Shown: positions 21,809-30,289, numbered from the stretch's first letter. The stretch is 64,000 nucleotides of DNA from Nocardia asteroides (GCA_019930625.1 CP082844.1:4278001-4342000); one strand, 5' to 3'. The notes: generated by a model from the sequence alone, not told the origin. Program-made: numbers and translations.

Positions 21809-22792
21809 TCACGACATGATCGGACATGGGCTCAGCACTATTTTGCCCAGCGGCGCCCGATCCTCCAGCAGCCGGTGCGCGTGGCTCGCCTGGTCCAGCG
21901 GCAGCACCGCCTCGACCAGCGCGTCGAGCCCACCCGCCGCTGCTCGGGCCAGAACGGTGCTACCCGCCTGGGCGACTCGGTTCGACCAGGCCGGTCCCGC
22001 GCAGCCGGTGAAGGTGAGTCCACGCATGATCAGGTCGGTCGCCGTTATCCGCGCGGGTTCTCCGGACAACCACCCGTAACCGAGCAGCCGACCGCGCAAC
22101 GGCGTCATGAGATCGAGCAGGCCCGACGAGCTGTCACCACCTATCGAGTCGAACACCACGTCCACCGTTGCGCCGCCGAGTGCCTCGCGCAACCGCGTGG
22201 TCCACGCCGGGTCGTTGTGGTCGATCACCTCGTCGGCTCCCAGCTCGCGGGCATGGGCGGCCTTGTCGGGACCACCGGCCGTGCCGATGACGCGACCCGC
22301 CCCGAATTCTTTGGCGAGCTGGGTCAGGGCGCTGCCGACGCCGGTGGCGGCCGCCTCGATCAGGACGGTCTCGGCCCCGGTCAGCGCGGCGGTCTCCAGC
22401 AATGGGATCGCCACCGAACCGTTCATCAGTACCGCCGCCGCGTCCACCGAGGACAGGCCGTCCGGGATGAGCGTCACGGAATCAGCCGCAGCGGCGATGA
22501 ATTCGGCGTAGGCGCCGGAACCATTGGTGGACACGACGACACGTCGCCCGGTCAGCGCCGGATCGACATGCGTGCCGACCTCGGTGACGACTCCCGCGGC
22601 CTGGAAACCGAAGACCAGCGGCAGCGGCGCACCGATCGGGAACTCGCCGGAACGCAGTTTGGTCTCCGGGAACAGCACCGGAATCGCCTCGGCGCGGATC
22701 ACCACCTCGTCCGCCGCCGCCCGCGGCGTCGGGACCTCCTGGGCCACCAGCACGTCCGGGCTGCCCTGTGCCGTCATTACGATTGCCCGCAT
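21809..22792 (-). CDS. Zinc-free MDR quinone oxidoreductase
   Basis: A 327-residue NADPH-dependent medium-chain reductase of the quinone-reductase group. The GroES-like N-terminal domain lacks the zinc cysteines. The nucleotide-binding region is IEAAATGVGSALTQLAKEFGAGRVIGTAGG, followed by LGADEVIDHNDPAW. GGAG lies seven bases before the ATG at 22792. It is transcribed away from a TetR gene across a 75-bp gap holding two near-identical palindromes, so it is very probably the regulator's target. It ends just before the serpin gene's promoter. Confidence 0.88.
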   Translation of the reverse strand: MRAIVMTAQGSPDVLVAQEVPTPRAAADEVVIRAEAIPVLFPETKLRSGEFPIGAPLPLVFGFQAAGVVTEVGTHVDPALTGRRVVVSTNGSGAYAEFIAAAADSVTLIPDGLSSVDAAAVLMNGSVAIPLLETAALTGAETVLIEAAATGVGSALTQLAKEFGAGRVIGTAGGPDKAAHARELGADEVIDHNDPAWTTRLREALGGATVDVVFDSIGGDSSSGLLDLMTPLRGRLLGYGWLSGEPARITATDLIMRGLTFTGCAGPAWSNRVAQAGSTVLARAAAGGLDALVEAVLPLDQASHAHRLLEDRAPLGKIVLSPCPIMS

Positions 22793-22809
22793 CACTAACT
22801 CCATAAGTT

Positions 22810-22853
22810 GACTGTCGGTCCAATTAGCCCCTCGATGATATGGACCGTCGGTC
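22810..22853. promoter_or_regulatory. Pair of TetR-type operators between MDR oxidoreductase and TetR
   Basis: GACTGTCGGTC (22810-22820) and the perfect palindrome GACCGTCGGTC (22843-22853) have centres 33 bp apart, about three helical turns, in the divergent promoter gap. Flanks TTGAC and GTCAA extend the symmetry. Confidence 0.72.
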
Positions 22854-22876
22854 AACTTGTCTAGAAAGCGGGTGCG

Positions 22877-23452
22877 ATGGGCGAGGAACGGCCCAGGGAA
22901 CGGGCGGACGCGGCACGTAACCGGCAGGCGATCCTGGATGCCACCTTCGCGCTGCTCGCCGAGCACGGCGCCGAGGCGATCACGATGGATCGCGTCGCGG
23001 CCGCCGCCGGAGTGGGTAAGGGCACGATCTTCCATCGCTTCGGCAGCCGCGCCGGGCTCTTGCACGAGATGGTGGCGCAGAGCGCGCTGACGCTCATGGA
23101 CGCGATCACCAGCGGCCCGCCGCCGCTCGGCCCCGGCGCGCCCGCCGATGCGCGCCTGATCGCCTACTTCGACGCGATGGCCCGGCTGGTGATCGACAAC
23201 TCCGAGCTGATGGCCGTTTATCGCACCGAGCCGCCGCATCCGCGGACCGCCGAGTTCCACGCGTTCTGGGACAACCACATCACCACGTTGCTGCGCGAAG
23301 CCCGCCCTGGCCTGGATGCCGAAGTGGTCGGGCGGCTGCTGCTGGGGGCGCTGAGCGCCGAGTTGGTGTCGAGCATGGTGCGGGCGGGTCGGACCGACCG
23401 GTTGCTGGCGGCGGTGCGCGAGCTGGTCGAGTCGGTGCTGCGCGCGCCGTGA
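22877..23452 (+). CDS. TetR-family regulator of the adjacent oxidoreductase
   Basis: A 191-residue repressor. The N-terminal helix-turn-helix reads RQAILDATFALLAEHGAEAITMDRVAAAAGVGKGTIFHRFGSRAGLL, and the C-terminal ligand domain is variable. It is divergent from the quinone oxidoreductase with two palindromic operators in between, so local autoregulation and control of that gene are likely. The inducer is unknown. Confidence 0.88.
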   Translation: MGEERPRERADAARNRQAILDATFALLAEHGAEAITMDRVAAAAGVGKGTIFHRFGSRAGLLHEMVAQSALTLMDAITSGPPPLGPGAPADARLIAYFDAMARLVIDNSELMAVYRTEPPHPRTAEFHAFWDNHITTLLREARPGLDAEVVGRLLLGALSAELVSSMVRAGRTDRLLAAVRELVESVLRAP

Positions 23453-23537
23453 CCACTCACCGCTTCCTGGAAGGGTGCGGGTTGGCGCCGATACTTCTGG
23501 GCCGCAGGCACAGTCACGTCGCCGACCCGCCCGGCGA

Positions 23538-24251
23538 TCAGTCGCGCGACAGGATCGCCTCGAACCGCTCGTCCGCGCGGTCGAGCTGATCGAGAATGTG
23601 CTGCCGGACGTGGTCGGCCAGCGGCGTGTCCGGCCGGGTGACCAGGTCGCGGTACACGGCGGTGAGCGGACGGTATTTGGCGGCGAGTTTGCCCATTGCG
23701 GGACCGGTGGCGTAAAGGATGCCTACGCCGTTGTCGGTGAAGTCGGAGAGCTTGATCACCCGGGCCCATGGGTGCCGGTCCAGGTTGGTCGCGACGTGCT
23801 CGCGGTACTGTGCCTGCCGGTCGCGCGCCGGATCCGGTTCGGGATTGGTCACCGCTGCGACGAGATCGGCCACTCGTTCACCGAACCGGTCGGTGAGCGC
23901 GCCGAGAGCGGCGTCGACGGTCGGGCCGGGGCGGTCGGCGGCCAGCTCGGCGGCGTGGTCCTCGACCGAGTCGTGCAGCAGGCCCGCCGCGACCACGTCC
24001 GGGTCCTTGACCTCGTAGTGGCTGATGATCCGAATCGTCACGCGCAGTAGATGACTGAGGTACGGCTCGCGGCCGTAACGATCGTCACGATGCAGGTCGG
24101 CCGCGAGATCCAGCGCCGCGGTCAAGCGCGGCGTGTCGGGCAGCTCGGCGATTTCCAGCAGTAATCGTTCCTGCAGCCCGGCCACGCCGTAGACTTCGCT
24201 GATCGTGTGCAGCGGCATCACGGCCAAGACCCCCGCCCCTGGATTGCTCAT
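23538..24251 (-). CDS. HD-domain metal-dependent phosphohydrolase
   Basis: A 237-residue protein. Putative metal ligands are H67 (YLSHLLRV), H93-D94 (GLLHDSVED) and D170 (VIKLSDFTDN). The spacing and the HDxxED pattern resemble the hydrolase half of RelA/SpoT and small alarmone hydrolases, so (p)ppGpp or nucleotide hydrolysis is possible but not shown. It has no synthetase domain. TAGCCT 6 nt before the ATG suggests leaderless translation. It converges on the TetR gene and is flanked by the SnoaL-like gene. Confidence 0.78.
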   Translation of the reverse strand: MSNPGAGVLAVMPLHTISEVYGVAGLQERLLLEIAELPDTPRLTAALDLAADLHRDDRYGREPYLSHLLRVTIRIISHYEVKDPDVVAAGLLHDSVEDHAAELAADRPGPTVDAALGALTDRFGERVADLVAAVTNPEPDPARDRQAQYREHVATNLDRHPWARVIKLSDFTDNGVGILYATGPAMGKLAAKYRPLTAVYRDLVTRPDTPLADHVRQHILDQLDRADERFEAILSRD

Positions 24252-24257
24252 GATGCC

Positions 24258-24263
24258 AGGCTA
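24258..24263 (-). promoter_or_regulatory. Candidate -10 element for leaderless HD-hydrolase gene
   Basis: Reverse-strand TAGCCT ends 6 nt before the ATG at 24251. Confidence 0.38.
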
Positions 24264-24295
24264 ACCGGCCCGGGTGACACGCGCCGGTCGGCGGA

Positions 24296-24745
24296 TTATT
24301 CGGCTGCGGGCACCAAAGTGTTCTGCCGGGCGGCGGTGTACCAGCGATCGCCCTGCTTGACGAGCACGTAGAGCGCGATCATGGCGTGGTCGTTGTCGAG
24401 CAGTTCTCCGTCGGCCGTCGTCGCCCATGCCCGCTTGTGCGCGATCGCGACGTCCGGTCGTAGAAACGTGATGTCGGCGATCTCGTAGCGCGCGTACTGG
24501 TCTTTCAGGAATCCCGCCAGACCTCGGCGGTTCGCGTCGAGCAGCGCCTCGAATCCGGTGATCAGCGTGCCCATCGCGTTGACGACGGCGGCGTTGGCGG
24601 TGAAATCGGCGGACAGCAGCGCGGCGTCGTTGGCGTTGAAGCCCGCCTCGGCGTTGGCCACGATCTGCCGGATCGCGGCGATGTCGTCGGTGTGGTCGAC
24701 CGTTGTGTCCTCGACCAGGGGCGGTGTGGAAGCTGTCGTACTCAT
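24296..24745 (-). CDS. SnoaL-like / SgcJ-type protein
   Basis: A 149-residue cone-barrel protein of the NTF2-like superfamily: DIAAIRQIVANAEAGFNANDAALLSADFTANA is the typical first helix, and DHAMIALYVLVKQGDRWYTAARQNTLVP the end strand. SgcJ/EcaC-type members are often annotated as oxidoreductases of unknown reaction. No pathway context is present. The start ATG has only a weak GGAAG upstream. Confidence 0.78.
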   Translation of the reverse strand: MSTTASTPPLVEDTTVDHTDDIAAIRQIVANAEAGFNANDAALLSADFTANAAVVNAMGTLITGFEALLDANRRGLAGFLKDQYARYEIADITFLRPDVAIAHKRAWATTADGELLDNDHAMIALYVLVKQGDRWYTAARQNTLVPAAE

Positions 24746-24823
24746 GCCGACGAGCTTCCGACCTCAACGGCGGTTCAGGTCAAGCCGGCGCGCTGTCGGG
24801 TGGAGCACAGTGCGGGCACGGCG

Positions 24824-25450
24824 TCAGCGGACGCCGCGCGGGCGGTACTGGATGCTGATCCGTGGGCCGGTGGGTTTGCGTGTCTTCGGTATCGCGTGCT
24901 CCCATGTGCGCTGGCAGGAGCCGCCCATGACCAGCAGATCGCCATGGCCCACAACGTATTTGATGCTCGCCCCACCACCACGGGGGCGTAGCAGCAGCGC
25001 CCTCGGCGCCCCGACCGACACGATCGCGACCATCGTGTCGTGGGTGGCGCCGCGGCCGATGTTGTCGCCGTGCCAGGCGACGCTGTCGCGCCCGTCCCGG
25101 TAATAGCACAGGCCTGCGGTGCGGAACGGTTCGCCGAGCTCGTGACGATAGTGGTCGCTCAGCGCCGCGCGGGCGTCGGCCAGGGCCGGATCCGGCAGTG
25201 GTTCGTGCTCCGCGTAGAACCGCAGTAGCCGGGGCACGTCGACCACGCGGTCGTACATCGGCCTGCGCTCCGCCTTCCAAGGCACACGGGTGACCAGTCG
25301 GTCGAACAGCGCGTCCGCGCCCGAAAGCCAACCGGGCAGCAGATCCACCCAGGCTCCGTGGTCGAGCACCGTCCGGCGCGCATCGCGAAGCGGCGCGAAT
25401 TCGGTATCACCGAATCCGTCGAGCAGCGATCCCTGGAGCGGTGTGGACAT
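24824..25450 (-). CDS. AlkB-like Fe(II)/2-oxoglutarate dioxygenase
   Basis: A 208-residue enzyme of the AlkB family, which demethylates alkylated bases oxidatively. Iron ligands are the HxD of WHGDNIG and the distal His of TWEHAIPK. The 2-oxoglutarate-binding Arg is in GPRISIQYRPR. The nucleotide-recognition lid lies in the RPMYDRVVDVPRLLRFY region. An upstream in-frame ATG at 25477 is possible. It is divergent from pyrR with about 260 bp between. Repair of alkylated DNA or RNA is the likely role. Confidence 0.85.
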   Translation of the reverse strand: MSTPLQGSLLDGFGDTEFAPLRDARRTVLDHGAWVDLLPGWLSGADALFDRLVTRVPWKAERRPMYDRVVDVPRLLRFYAEHEPLPDPALADARAALSDHYRHELGEPFRTAGLCYYRDGRDSVAWHGDNIGRGATHDTMVAIVSVGAPRALLLRPRGGGASIKYVVGHGDLLVMGGSCQRTWEHAIPKTRKPTGPRISIQYRPRGVR

Positions 25451-25677
25451 GAGGGGAGCGTACCGCTGATCGAACATACGTGCTAGCGGATTTCGGTCAG
25501 GATTGTCGGGAGCTTCGTCCGGCTGTCGGCGTGGCCGACCGGACGGGTCCGCGCGGTGCGCTTGGAGCGGCGTCCGCGTCCGCTCGGCTGCAGTGGCCCC
25601 GCTCACAGCGGGATATGCCTGGTGAAAGCGGGGGTTGCGGCGCTGCTACGCTGCTTGCCGTAAGACATCCTTTAACG

Positions 25678-25706
25678 GACCGTCCGGTGAGGCGGGGAAG
25701 GAGGTC
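25678..25706 (+). promoter_or_regulatory. PyrR-binding RNA element overlapping the pyrR ribosome site
   Basis: The transcript has UCCGGUGAGGC at 25683-25693, an exact match to the UCCNGNGAGGY core recognised by PyrR. Flanking GACC (25678-25681) can pair with GGTC (25703-25706), enclosing the GGAGG ribosome site of pyrR. Binding would then block translation. The same layout is known for mycobacterial pyr operons. Confidence 0.75.
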
Positions 25707-25709
25707 GGC

Positions 25710-26345
25710 ATGGCCGTGCCCGAAGAACGGGCCGCCAAGTCCGGCGGCGCTGCCGAGACATCGCAGCGACACACCCCGGAATGGGTGGCGGTGGGGCGGG
25801 AGCTGTTGTCGGCTTCGGATGTCGGGCGGACCATCGCGCGCATCGCGCACCAGATCATCGAGAAGACCGCGTTGGACGCGGGAGAGCCGGACGCGCCGCG
25901 CGTAGTACTGATCGGCATTCCCACCCGTGGCACCACCTTGGCCGCGCGGCTCACCGAGAAGATCGAGGAATTCTCCGGCGTCCGCCCGGCTCTGGGCTCG
26001 CTCGACATCACCCTCTACCGCGACGATCTGCGTAGCCGGCCGCACCGGCCGCTGGAACGCACCTCCGTCCCGGACGGCGGCATCGATGACGCGCTGGTGG
26101 TTCTCGTCGACGACGTCCTGTTCTCCGGTCGTACCGTCCGCTCCGCGCTCGACGGCCTGCGTGATCTGGGCCGCCCCCGCGCGGTGCAGCTGGCGGTGCT
26201 CATCGACCGCGGCCATCGCGAACTGCCGATCCGCGCCGACTATGTGGGCAAGAACGTGCCGACCAGCCGATCCGAGGACATCTCGGTGCTGCTGACCGAA
26301 CACGACGGCCGCGACGGCGTCTACCTGCACCAGGAGGAGGCGTGA
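25710..26345 (+). CDS. pyrR: Bifunctional PyrR, pyr operon regulator/uracil phosphoribosyltransferase
   Basis: RNA-binding attenuation protein of pyrimidine synthesis that also has UPRTase activity. The 211 residues show the PRPP-binding loop [18 protein letters not shown] and the upstream IPTRGTTLA. The N-terminus is extended by about 30 residues relative to Bacillus PyrR. The ATG at 25710 follows GGAAGGAGG, the site masked by the PyrR element. First gene of the pyr operon. Confidence 0.95.
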   Translation: MAVPEERAAKSGGAAETSQRHTPEWVAVGRELLSASDVGRTIARIAHQIIEKTALDAGEPDAPRVVLIGIPTRGTTLAARLTEKIEEFSGVRPALGSLDITLYRDDLRSRPHRPLERTSVPDGGIDDALVVLVDDVLFSGRTVRSALDGLRDLGRPRAVQLAVLIDRGHRELPIRADYVGKNVPTSRSEDISVLLTEHDGRDGVYLHQEEA

Positions 26346-26385
26346 TGAATCCGACGCACGCCGCCTCGCGGCGGGAGGTACGCCG

Positions 26386-27345
26386 GTGAGGCATCTGCTG
26401 TCGGTCGCCGCGCTCGATCGCGCCGCCGCGACCGAACTGCTCGACGAGGCCGAACGGTTCGAACAGGCCCTGCTCGGCCGTGAGGTGCACAAGCTGCCCA
26501 CGCTGCGCGGGCGCACCGTGATGACGGTCTTCTACGAGAACTCCACCCGGACCAGAGTGTCGTTCGAAGTCGCGGGCAAATGGATGAGCGCGGACGTGAT
26601 CAACGTGAGCGCGAGCAGCTCGTCGGTCGCCAAGGGGGAGTCGCTGCGCGACACCGCGCTGACCTTGCACGCTGCCGGAGCCGACGCGCTGATCGTGCGG
26701 CACCCGGCCTCCGGCGCCGCACACCAGATCGCACGCTGGATGGACGAGTGGGCGGTCGCGGCAGGGCACAACTCCGGCCCGGCGGTCGTCAACGCGGGCG
26801 ACGGGACGCACGAGCACCCGACTCAGGCCCTGTTGGACGCGCTGACCCTCCGGCAGCGGCTCGGCGACATCGAGGGCAAGCGCGTCGTGATCGTCGGCGA
26901 CATCCTGCACAGCCGGGTAGCGCGGTCCAATGTCTTCCTGCTGGCCACCCTCGGCGCGGAAGTCGTGCTGGTCGCGCCCCGCACACTCATGCCGGTCGGC
27001 GTCGAGACCTGGCCGGCCCGCGTGTCACATCATCTGGACGCCGAACTGATCGGCGCCGACGCAGTGCTGATGCTGCGTGTGCAAGCCGAGCGGATGAACG
27101 GCGGGTTCTTCCCGTCGGCCCGCGAGTACTCGATCACCTATGGACTGTCCGAGCGTAGGTTGGCCCTGCTGGAGGACCACGCCGTCGTGCTGCACCCCGG
27201 CCCGATGCTGCGCGGCATGGAGATCGCGTCCTCGGTCGCGGACTCCCCGAAAGCCGCGGTGCTGCAACAGGTCACCAACGGTGTGCACATGCGCATGGCG
27301 GTCCTGTTCCGCCTGCTCGTCGGCACACAGGAGGCAGTGGCATGA
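26386..27345 (+). CDS. pyrB: Aspartate carbamoyltransferase, catalytic subunit
   Basis: Condenses carbamoyl phosphate and aspartate. The 319 residues contain the carbamoyl-phosphate loop STRTRVSFE and the second site [21 protein letters not shown] near the C-terminus binds the substrates. The GTG has GGGAGG upstream. No regulatory subunit (pyrI) is present. The TGA overlaps the ATG of a 75-bp repeat unit. The gene is intact although two insertion sequences follow directly. Confidence 0.96.
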   Translation: MRHLLSVAALDRAAATELLDEAERFEQALLGREVHKLPTLRGRTVMTVFYENSTRTRVSFEVAGKWMSADVINVSASSSSVAKGESLRDTALTLHAAGADALIVRHPASGAAHQIARWMDEWAVAAGHNSGPAVVNAGDGTHEHPTQALLDALTLRQRLGDIEGKRVVIVGDILHSRVARSNVFLLATLGAEVVLVAPRTLMPVGVETWPARVSHHLDAELIGADAVLMLRVQAERMNGGFFPSAREYSITYGLSERRLALLEDHAVVLHPGPMLRGMEIASSVADSPKAAVLQQVTNGVHMRMAVLFRLLVGTQEAVA

Positions 27346-27416
27346 GCGGTCAGGGCTGGAGGAGGCAGCGGAGCGTGACCACGCAGGTCCCCGCTCGTGC
27401 CGGAGAGGGACCCGGC
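27342..27416 (+). repeat. 75-bp repeat unit R1
   Basis: Begins with the ATG overlapping the pyrB stop (ATGA) and ends at the next CATGAG. The unit is 25 codons long and would encode [20 protein letters not shown] followed by GEGPG. R1 is interrupted at its right edge by IS copy 1. Confidence 0.85.
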
Positions 27417-27437
27417 ATGAGTTTCCTGAGTCAACCC

Positions 27438-28637
27438 CTATGCGGCGGTCGGTTGTTTTTCCGGTTGGTGGCGGGTGGGGTTGTAGGCGGTTTTGGTGCG
27501 CCAGCAGGCCCAGATGACGCGCAGCCAAGCGCGGCCGAGGGTGCGCAGGGCGTGTGGGTGGCGTTGCCCGCGTGCACGGGCCGCGGCGTAGCGCTGCGCG
27601 GCCCAGGCGTGGGCGCGGCGGCTGTTGTCGAACCAGACGTGCAGGGCTTGGCGGGCGTGTCGGTTGGTGGCGTGCCGGAACGCGACGGTATGGGTCTTGC
27701 CAGAGGCGCGGGTGACCGGGGCGACACCGGTCTCCGCGGCCAGTTGATCGAAGCTGGTGGTGCGCTCGAGGATCGGGCCGACCTCACCGATGATCTGGGC
27801 CAGGTTCAGGGTGCCCACGCGTGGCAGATCGCCGAGCAACCGGGCGTAGGGGTGTGCGGTGACGGCCTCGGTGATGATCGTTTCGAGGGCGTCGATGCCG
27901 GCCTGCAGTGCCCGCACGACCGCGACCTGGGCGCGGACCAACTGCGCCACCACGGCCTGCCCGAGGCGGGTGGCGGCCACCGGCGCCCCACGCAGTCGGG
28001 CCAGCAGCTCGCTTCCGCTGCGGCGGCCACTGTAGCCTCGGCGTTTGCAGAACTGCTCGAGGCGGGCCGGGGTGAGCCCGGCGGCGCTCTGCGGGGTCGG
28101 GTAGCGGTCGAGGAACTCCAGCGTGATCGGCGAATGCAGTTGCGCGAAAACGGTTTTGCCCCCGGGCCAGTGCGCATCGAGCAGGGCGGCGAGCTGGTTG
28201 GCAGCCGCGATACGCAGACCCAGCTGGTCGCCGCGCTGGCGGGTCAGTGCCTGCAGCTCGAGAGTTTCCGGCAGTGTCGGCACCAGCCGCGGCAGGCGGT
28301 GGATGTCGGTGCGCGCGAAGTCCGCCAGCTTGAACGCGTCGCCGGGATCGTTCTTCGCCCGCGCTGCGCCCCAGCGTGGCCGGGCGGCATGGAATGCGTT
28401 GGGGTGTATCGCGATCACCGGGTGACCGGCGGCGAGCAGGCGGTCCACGACCAAGCCGCGGGTGGTCTCGATCGCCACCGGCAGATCGGTACGGTCGCCG
28501 TGACGAGCCAGTTCGGCCAGCGCCCGGGCGATGCCGTCCTCGGTATGAGGGATCCTCAGCCGGTCGACCCGGCCCCCGGCGTCGTTGATCACGGTCACGT
28601 CGTGGGCAGCGTTTCCCCAGTCCCAGCCGACGAACAA
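27438..28637 (-). CDS. IS110-family transposase (DEDD recombinase), copy 1
   Basis: A 399-residue bridge-RNA-type recombinase. The N-terminal RuvC-like DEDD acidic residues are D6 (VGWDWG), E57 (VAIETTRG), D97 and D100 (KNDPGDAFK). The C-terminal Transposase_20 domain contains [17 protein letters not shown] and the candidate nucleophile S312 in APVTRASGK. The start is taken at TTG 28637, because AAGGAG lies 8 nt upstream and homologues begin near FVGWDWG. A GTG at 28667 would add ten residues. Complete, with no frameshift. Confidence 0.92.
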   Translation of the reverse strand: MFVGWDWGNAAHDVTVINDAGGRVDRLRIPHTEDGIARALAELARHGDRTDLPVAIETTRGLVVDRLLAAGHPVIAIHPNAFHAARPRWGAARAKNDPGDAFKLADFARTDIHRLPRLVPTLPETLELQALTRQRGDQLGLRIAAANQLAALLDAHWPGGKTVFAQLHSPITLEFLDRYPTPQSAAGLTPARLEQFCKRRGYSGRRSGSELLARLRGAPVAATRLGQAVVAQLVRAQVAVVRALQAGIDALETIITEAVTAHPYARLLGDLPRVGTLNLAQIIGEVGPILERTTSFDQLAAETGVAPVTRASGKTHTVAFRHATNRHARQALHVWFDNSRRAHAWAAQRYAAARARGQRHPHALRTLGRAWLRVIWACWRTKTAYNPTRHQPEKQPTAA

Positions 28638-28679
28638 CGGCTGTCTCCTTCGAGGTCGAATCCGCACCTCGCCGGTCTC

Positions 28680-28857
28680 GAGGGCCGCTGCCGGAAGCTC
28701 ACTAATCGGCCCTCACACACGGGGCATGTTCCTGACGCCGGTCTGCGGCCCTCGGCCCGGCAGGGCTGGCGGAACTCATACTGGCCATCGAATGGCACGC
28801 GATCTAGGCCATGCACCCACCGGGACCGAGAGGTCACAACCCTACCTGTTCGGGTTG
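28680..28857 (-). ncRNA. Predicted bridge RNA of IS copy 1
   Basis: On the reverse strand the non-coding end folds by eye as follows. A 5' hairpin has stem CAACCC/GGGTTG (28837-28857). A target-side hairpin contains TGGCC/GGCCA and ATCG/CGAT (28782-28811). A donor-side hairpin is closed by GAGGGCCGC/GCGGCCCTC (28680-28688 with 28745-28753) plus CCGG/CCGG. In the donor loop TCAGGAA (28729-28735) equals the element's right-end sequence before the core. TTAGTGAG (28698-28705) pairs with CTCACTAG at its left end, allowing one G-U. In the target loop GTATGAG (28775-28781) pairs with CTCATGC of the insertion site, again with one G-U. The left target guide is less certain. Confidence 0.68.
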
Positions 28858-28876
28858 CAGAAAGGATGGTGCCCTA

Positions 28877-28951
28877 GTGAGCGGTCAGGGCCGGAGGAGG
28901 CAGCGGAGCGTGACCACGCAGGTCCCCGCTCATGCCGGAAAGGGACCCGGC
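28877..28951 (+). repeat. 75-bp repeat unit R2
   Basis: Same unit as R1 with few substitutions (CCGG for CTGG; CATGCC for CGTGCC). Its first base comes from the IS end (G for A). The R2/R3 boundary keeps an intact, unoccupied insertion site GGCATGAGCGGTCAGGG. Confidence 0.85.
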
Positions 28952-29026
28952 ATGAGCGGTCAGGGCTGGAGGAGGCAGCGGAGCGTGACCACGCAGGTCC
29001 CCGCTCGTGCCGGAAAGGGACCCGGC
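28952..29026 (+). repeat. 75-bp repeat unit R3
   Basis: Directly follows R2 without a spacer and in the same reading frame. It is interrupted at its right edge by IS copy 2. Confidence 0.85.
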
Positions 29027-29047
29027 ATGAGTTTCCTGAGTCAACCC

Positions 29048-30247
29048 CTATGCGGCGGTCGGTTGTTTTTCCGGTTGGTGGCGGGTGGGGTTGTAGGCGG
29101 TTTTGGTGCGCCAGCAGGCCCAGATGACGCGCAGCCAAGCGCGGCCGAGGGTGCGCAGGGCGTGTGGGTGGCGTTGCCCGCGTGCACGGGCCGCGGCGTA
29201 GCGCTGCGCGGCCCAGGCGTGGGCGCGGCGGCTGTTGTCGAACCAGACGTGCAGGGCTTGGCGGGCGTGTCGGTTGGTGGCGTGCCGGAACGCGACGGTA
29301 TGGGTCTTGCCAGAGGCGCGGGTGACCGGGGCGACACCGGTCTCCGCGGCCAGTTGATCGAAGCTGGTGGTGCGCTCGAGGATCGGGCCGACCTCACCGA
29401 TGATCTGGGCCAGGTTCAGGGTGCCCACGCGTGGCAGATCGCCGAGCAACCGGGCGTAGGGGTGTGCGGTGACGGCCTCGGTGATGATCGTTTCGAGGGC
29501 GTCGATGCCGGCCTGCAGTGCCCGCACGACCGCGACCTGGGCGCGGACCAACTGCGCCACCACGGCCTGCCCGAGGCGGGTGGCGGCCACCGGCGCCCCA
29601 CGCAGTCGGGCCAGCAGCTCGCTTCCGCTGCGGCGGCCACTGTAGCCTCGGCGTTTGCAGAACTGCTCGAGGCGGGCCGGGGTGAGCCCGGCGGCGCTCT
29701 GCGGGGTCGGGTAGCGGTCGAGGAACTCCAGCGTGATCGGCGAATGCAGTTGCGCGAAAACGGTTTTGCCCCCGGGCCAGTGCGCATCGAGCAGGGCGGC
29801 GAGCTGGTTGGCAGCCGCGATACGCAGACCCAGCTGGTCGCCGCGCTGGCGGGTCAGTGCCTGCAGCTCGAGAGTTTCCGGCAGTGTCGGCACCAGCCGC
29901 GGCAGGCGGTGGATGTCGGTGCGCGCGAAGTCCGCCAGCTTGAACGCGTCGCCGGGATCGTTCTTCGCCCGCGCTGCGCCCCAGCGTGGCCGGGCGGCAT
30001 GGAATGCGTTGGGGTGTATCGCGATCACCGGGTGACCGGCGGCGAGCAGGCGGTCCACGACCAAGCCGCGGGTGGTCTCGATCGCCACCGGCAGATCGGT
30101 ACGGTCGCCGTGACGAGCCAGTTCGGCCAGCGCCCGGGCGATGCCGTCCTCGGTATGAGGGATCCTCAGCCGGTCGACCCGGCCCCCGGCGTCGTTGATC
30201 ACGGTCACGTCGTGGGCAGCGTTTCCCCAGTCCCAGCCGACGAACAA
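29048..30247 (-). CDS. IS110-family transposase, copy 2
   Basis: Encodes the same 399-residue recombinase as copy 1, residue for residue, with D6/E57/D97/D100 and S312 intact. TTG start at 30247 after AAGGAG; GTG at 30277 is the alternative. Confidence 0.92.
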   Translation of the reverse strand: MFVGWDWGNAAHDVTVINDAGGRVDRLRIPHTEDGIARALAELARHGDRTDLPVAIETTRGLVVDRLLAAGHPVIAIHPNAFHAARPRWGAARAKNDPGDAFKLADFARTDIHRLPRLVPTLPETLELQALTRQRGDQLGLRIAAANQLAALLDAHWPGGKTVFAQLHSPITLEFLDRYPTPQSAAGLTPARLEQFCKRRGYSGRRSGSELLARLRGAPVAATRLGQAVVAQLVRAQVAVVRALQAGIDALETIITEAVTAHPYARLLGDLPRVGTLNLAQIIGEVGPILERTTSFDQLAAETGVAPVTRASGKTHTVAFRHATNRHARQALHVWFDNSRRAHAWAAQRYAAARARGQRHPHALRTLGRAWLRVIWACWRTKTAYNPTRHQPEKQPTAA

Positions 30248-30289
30248 CGGCTGTCTCCTTCGAGGTCGAATCCGCACCTCGCCGGTCTC

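Larger units (their letters stand above)
27422..28877 (-). mobile_element. IS110-family insertion sequence, copy 1
   Basis: A 1456-bp element flanked on both sides by TGAG (27418-27421 and 28878-28881), without terminal inverted repeats. It has one long reverse-strand transposase gene, only 16 bp after its stop, and about 240 bp before its start. This asymmetry is typical of the IS110 subgroup, where the long end encodes the bridge RNA. It is inserted exactly at the junction of two 75-bp repeats, in opposite orientation to the pyr operon. No difference from copy 2 was noticed. Confidence 0.9.

Noticed and set aside
28595..28837. Reverse-strand 80-codon frame with a CPVC motif inside the IS non-coding end
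   Set aside because: It lies on the predicted bridge RNA and the transposase start; no ribosome site. The cysteine pair looks accidental.
27342..28877. Long forward open frame (about 510 codons) across IS copy 1, and a similar one across copy 2
   Set aside because: It is antisense to the transposase along its whole length and shows no family features. Open antisense frames are expected at this GC content.
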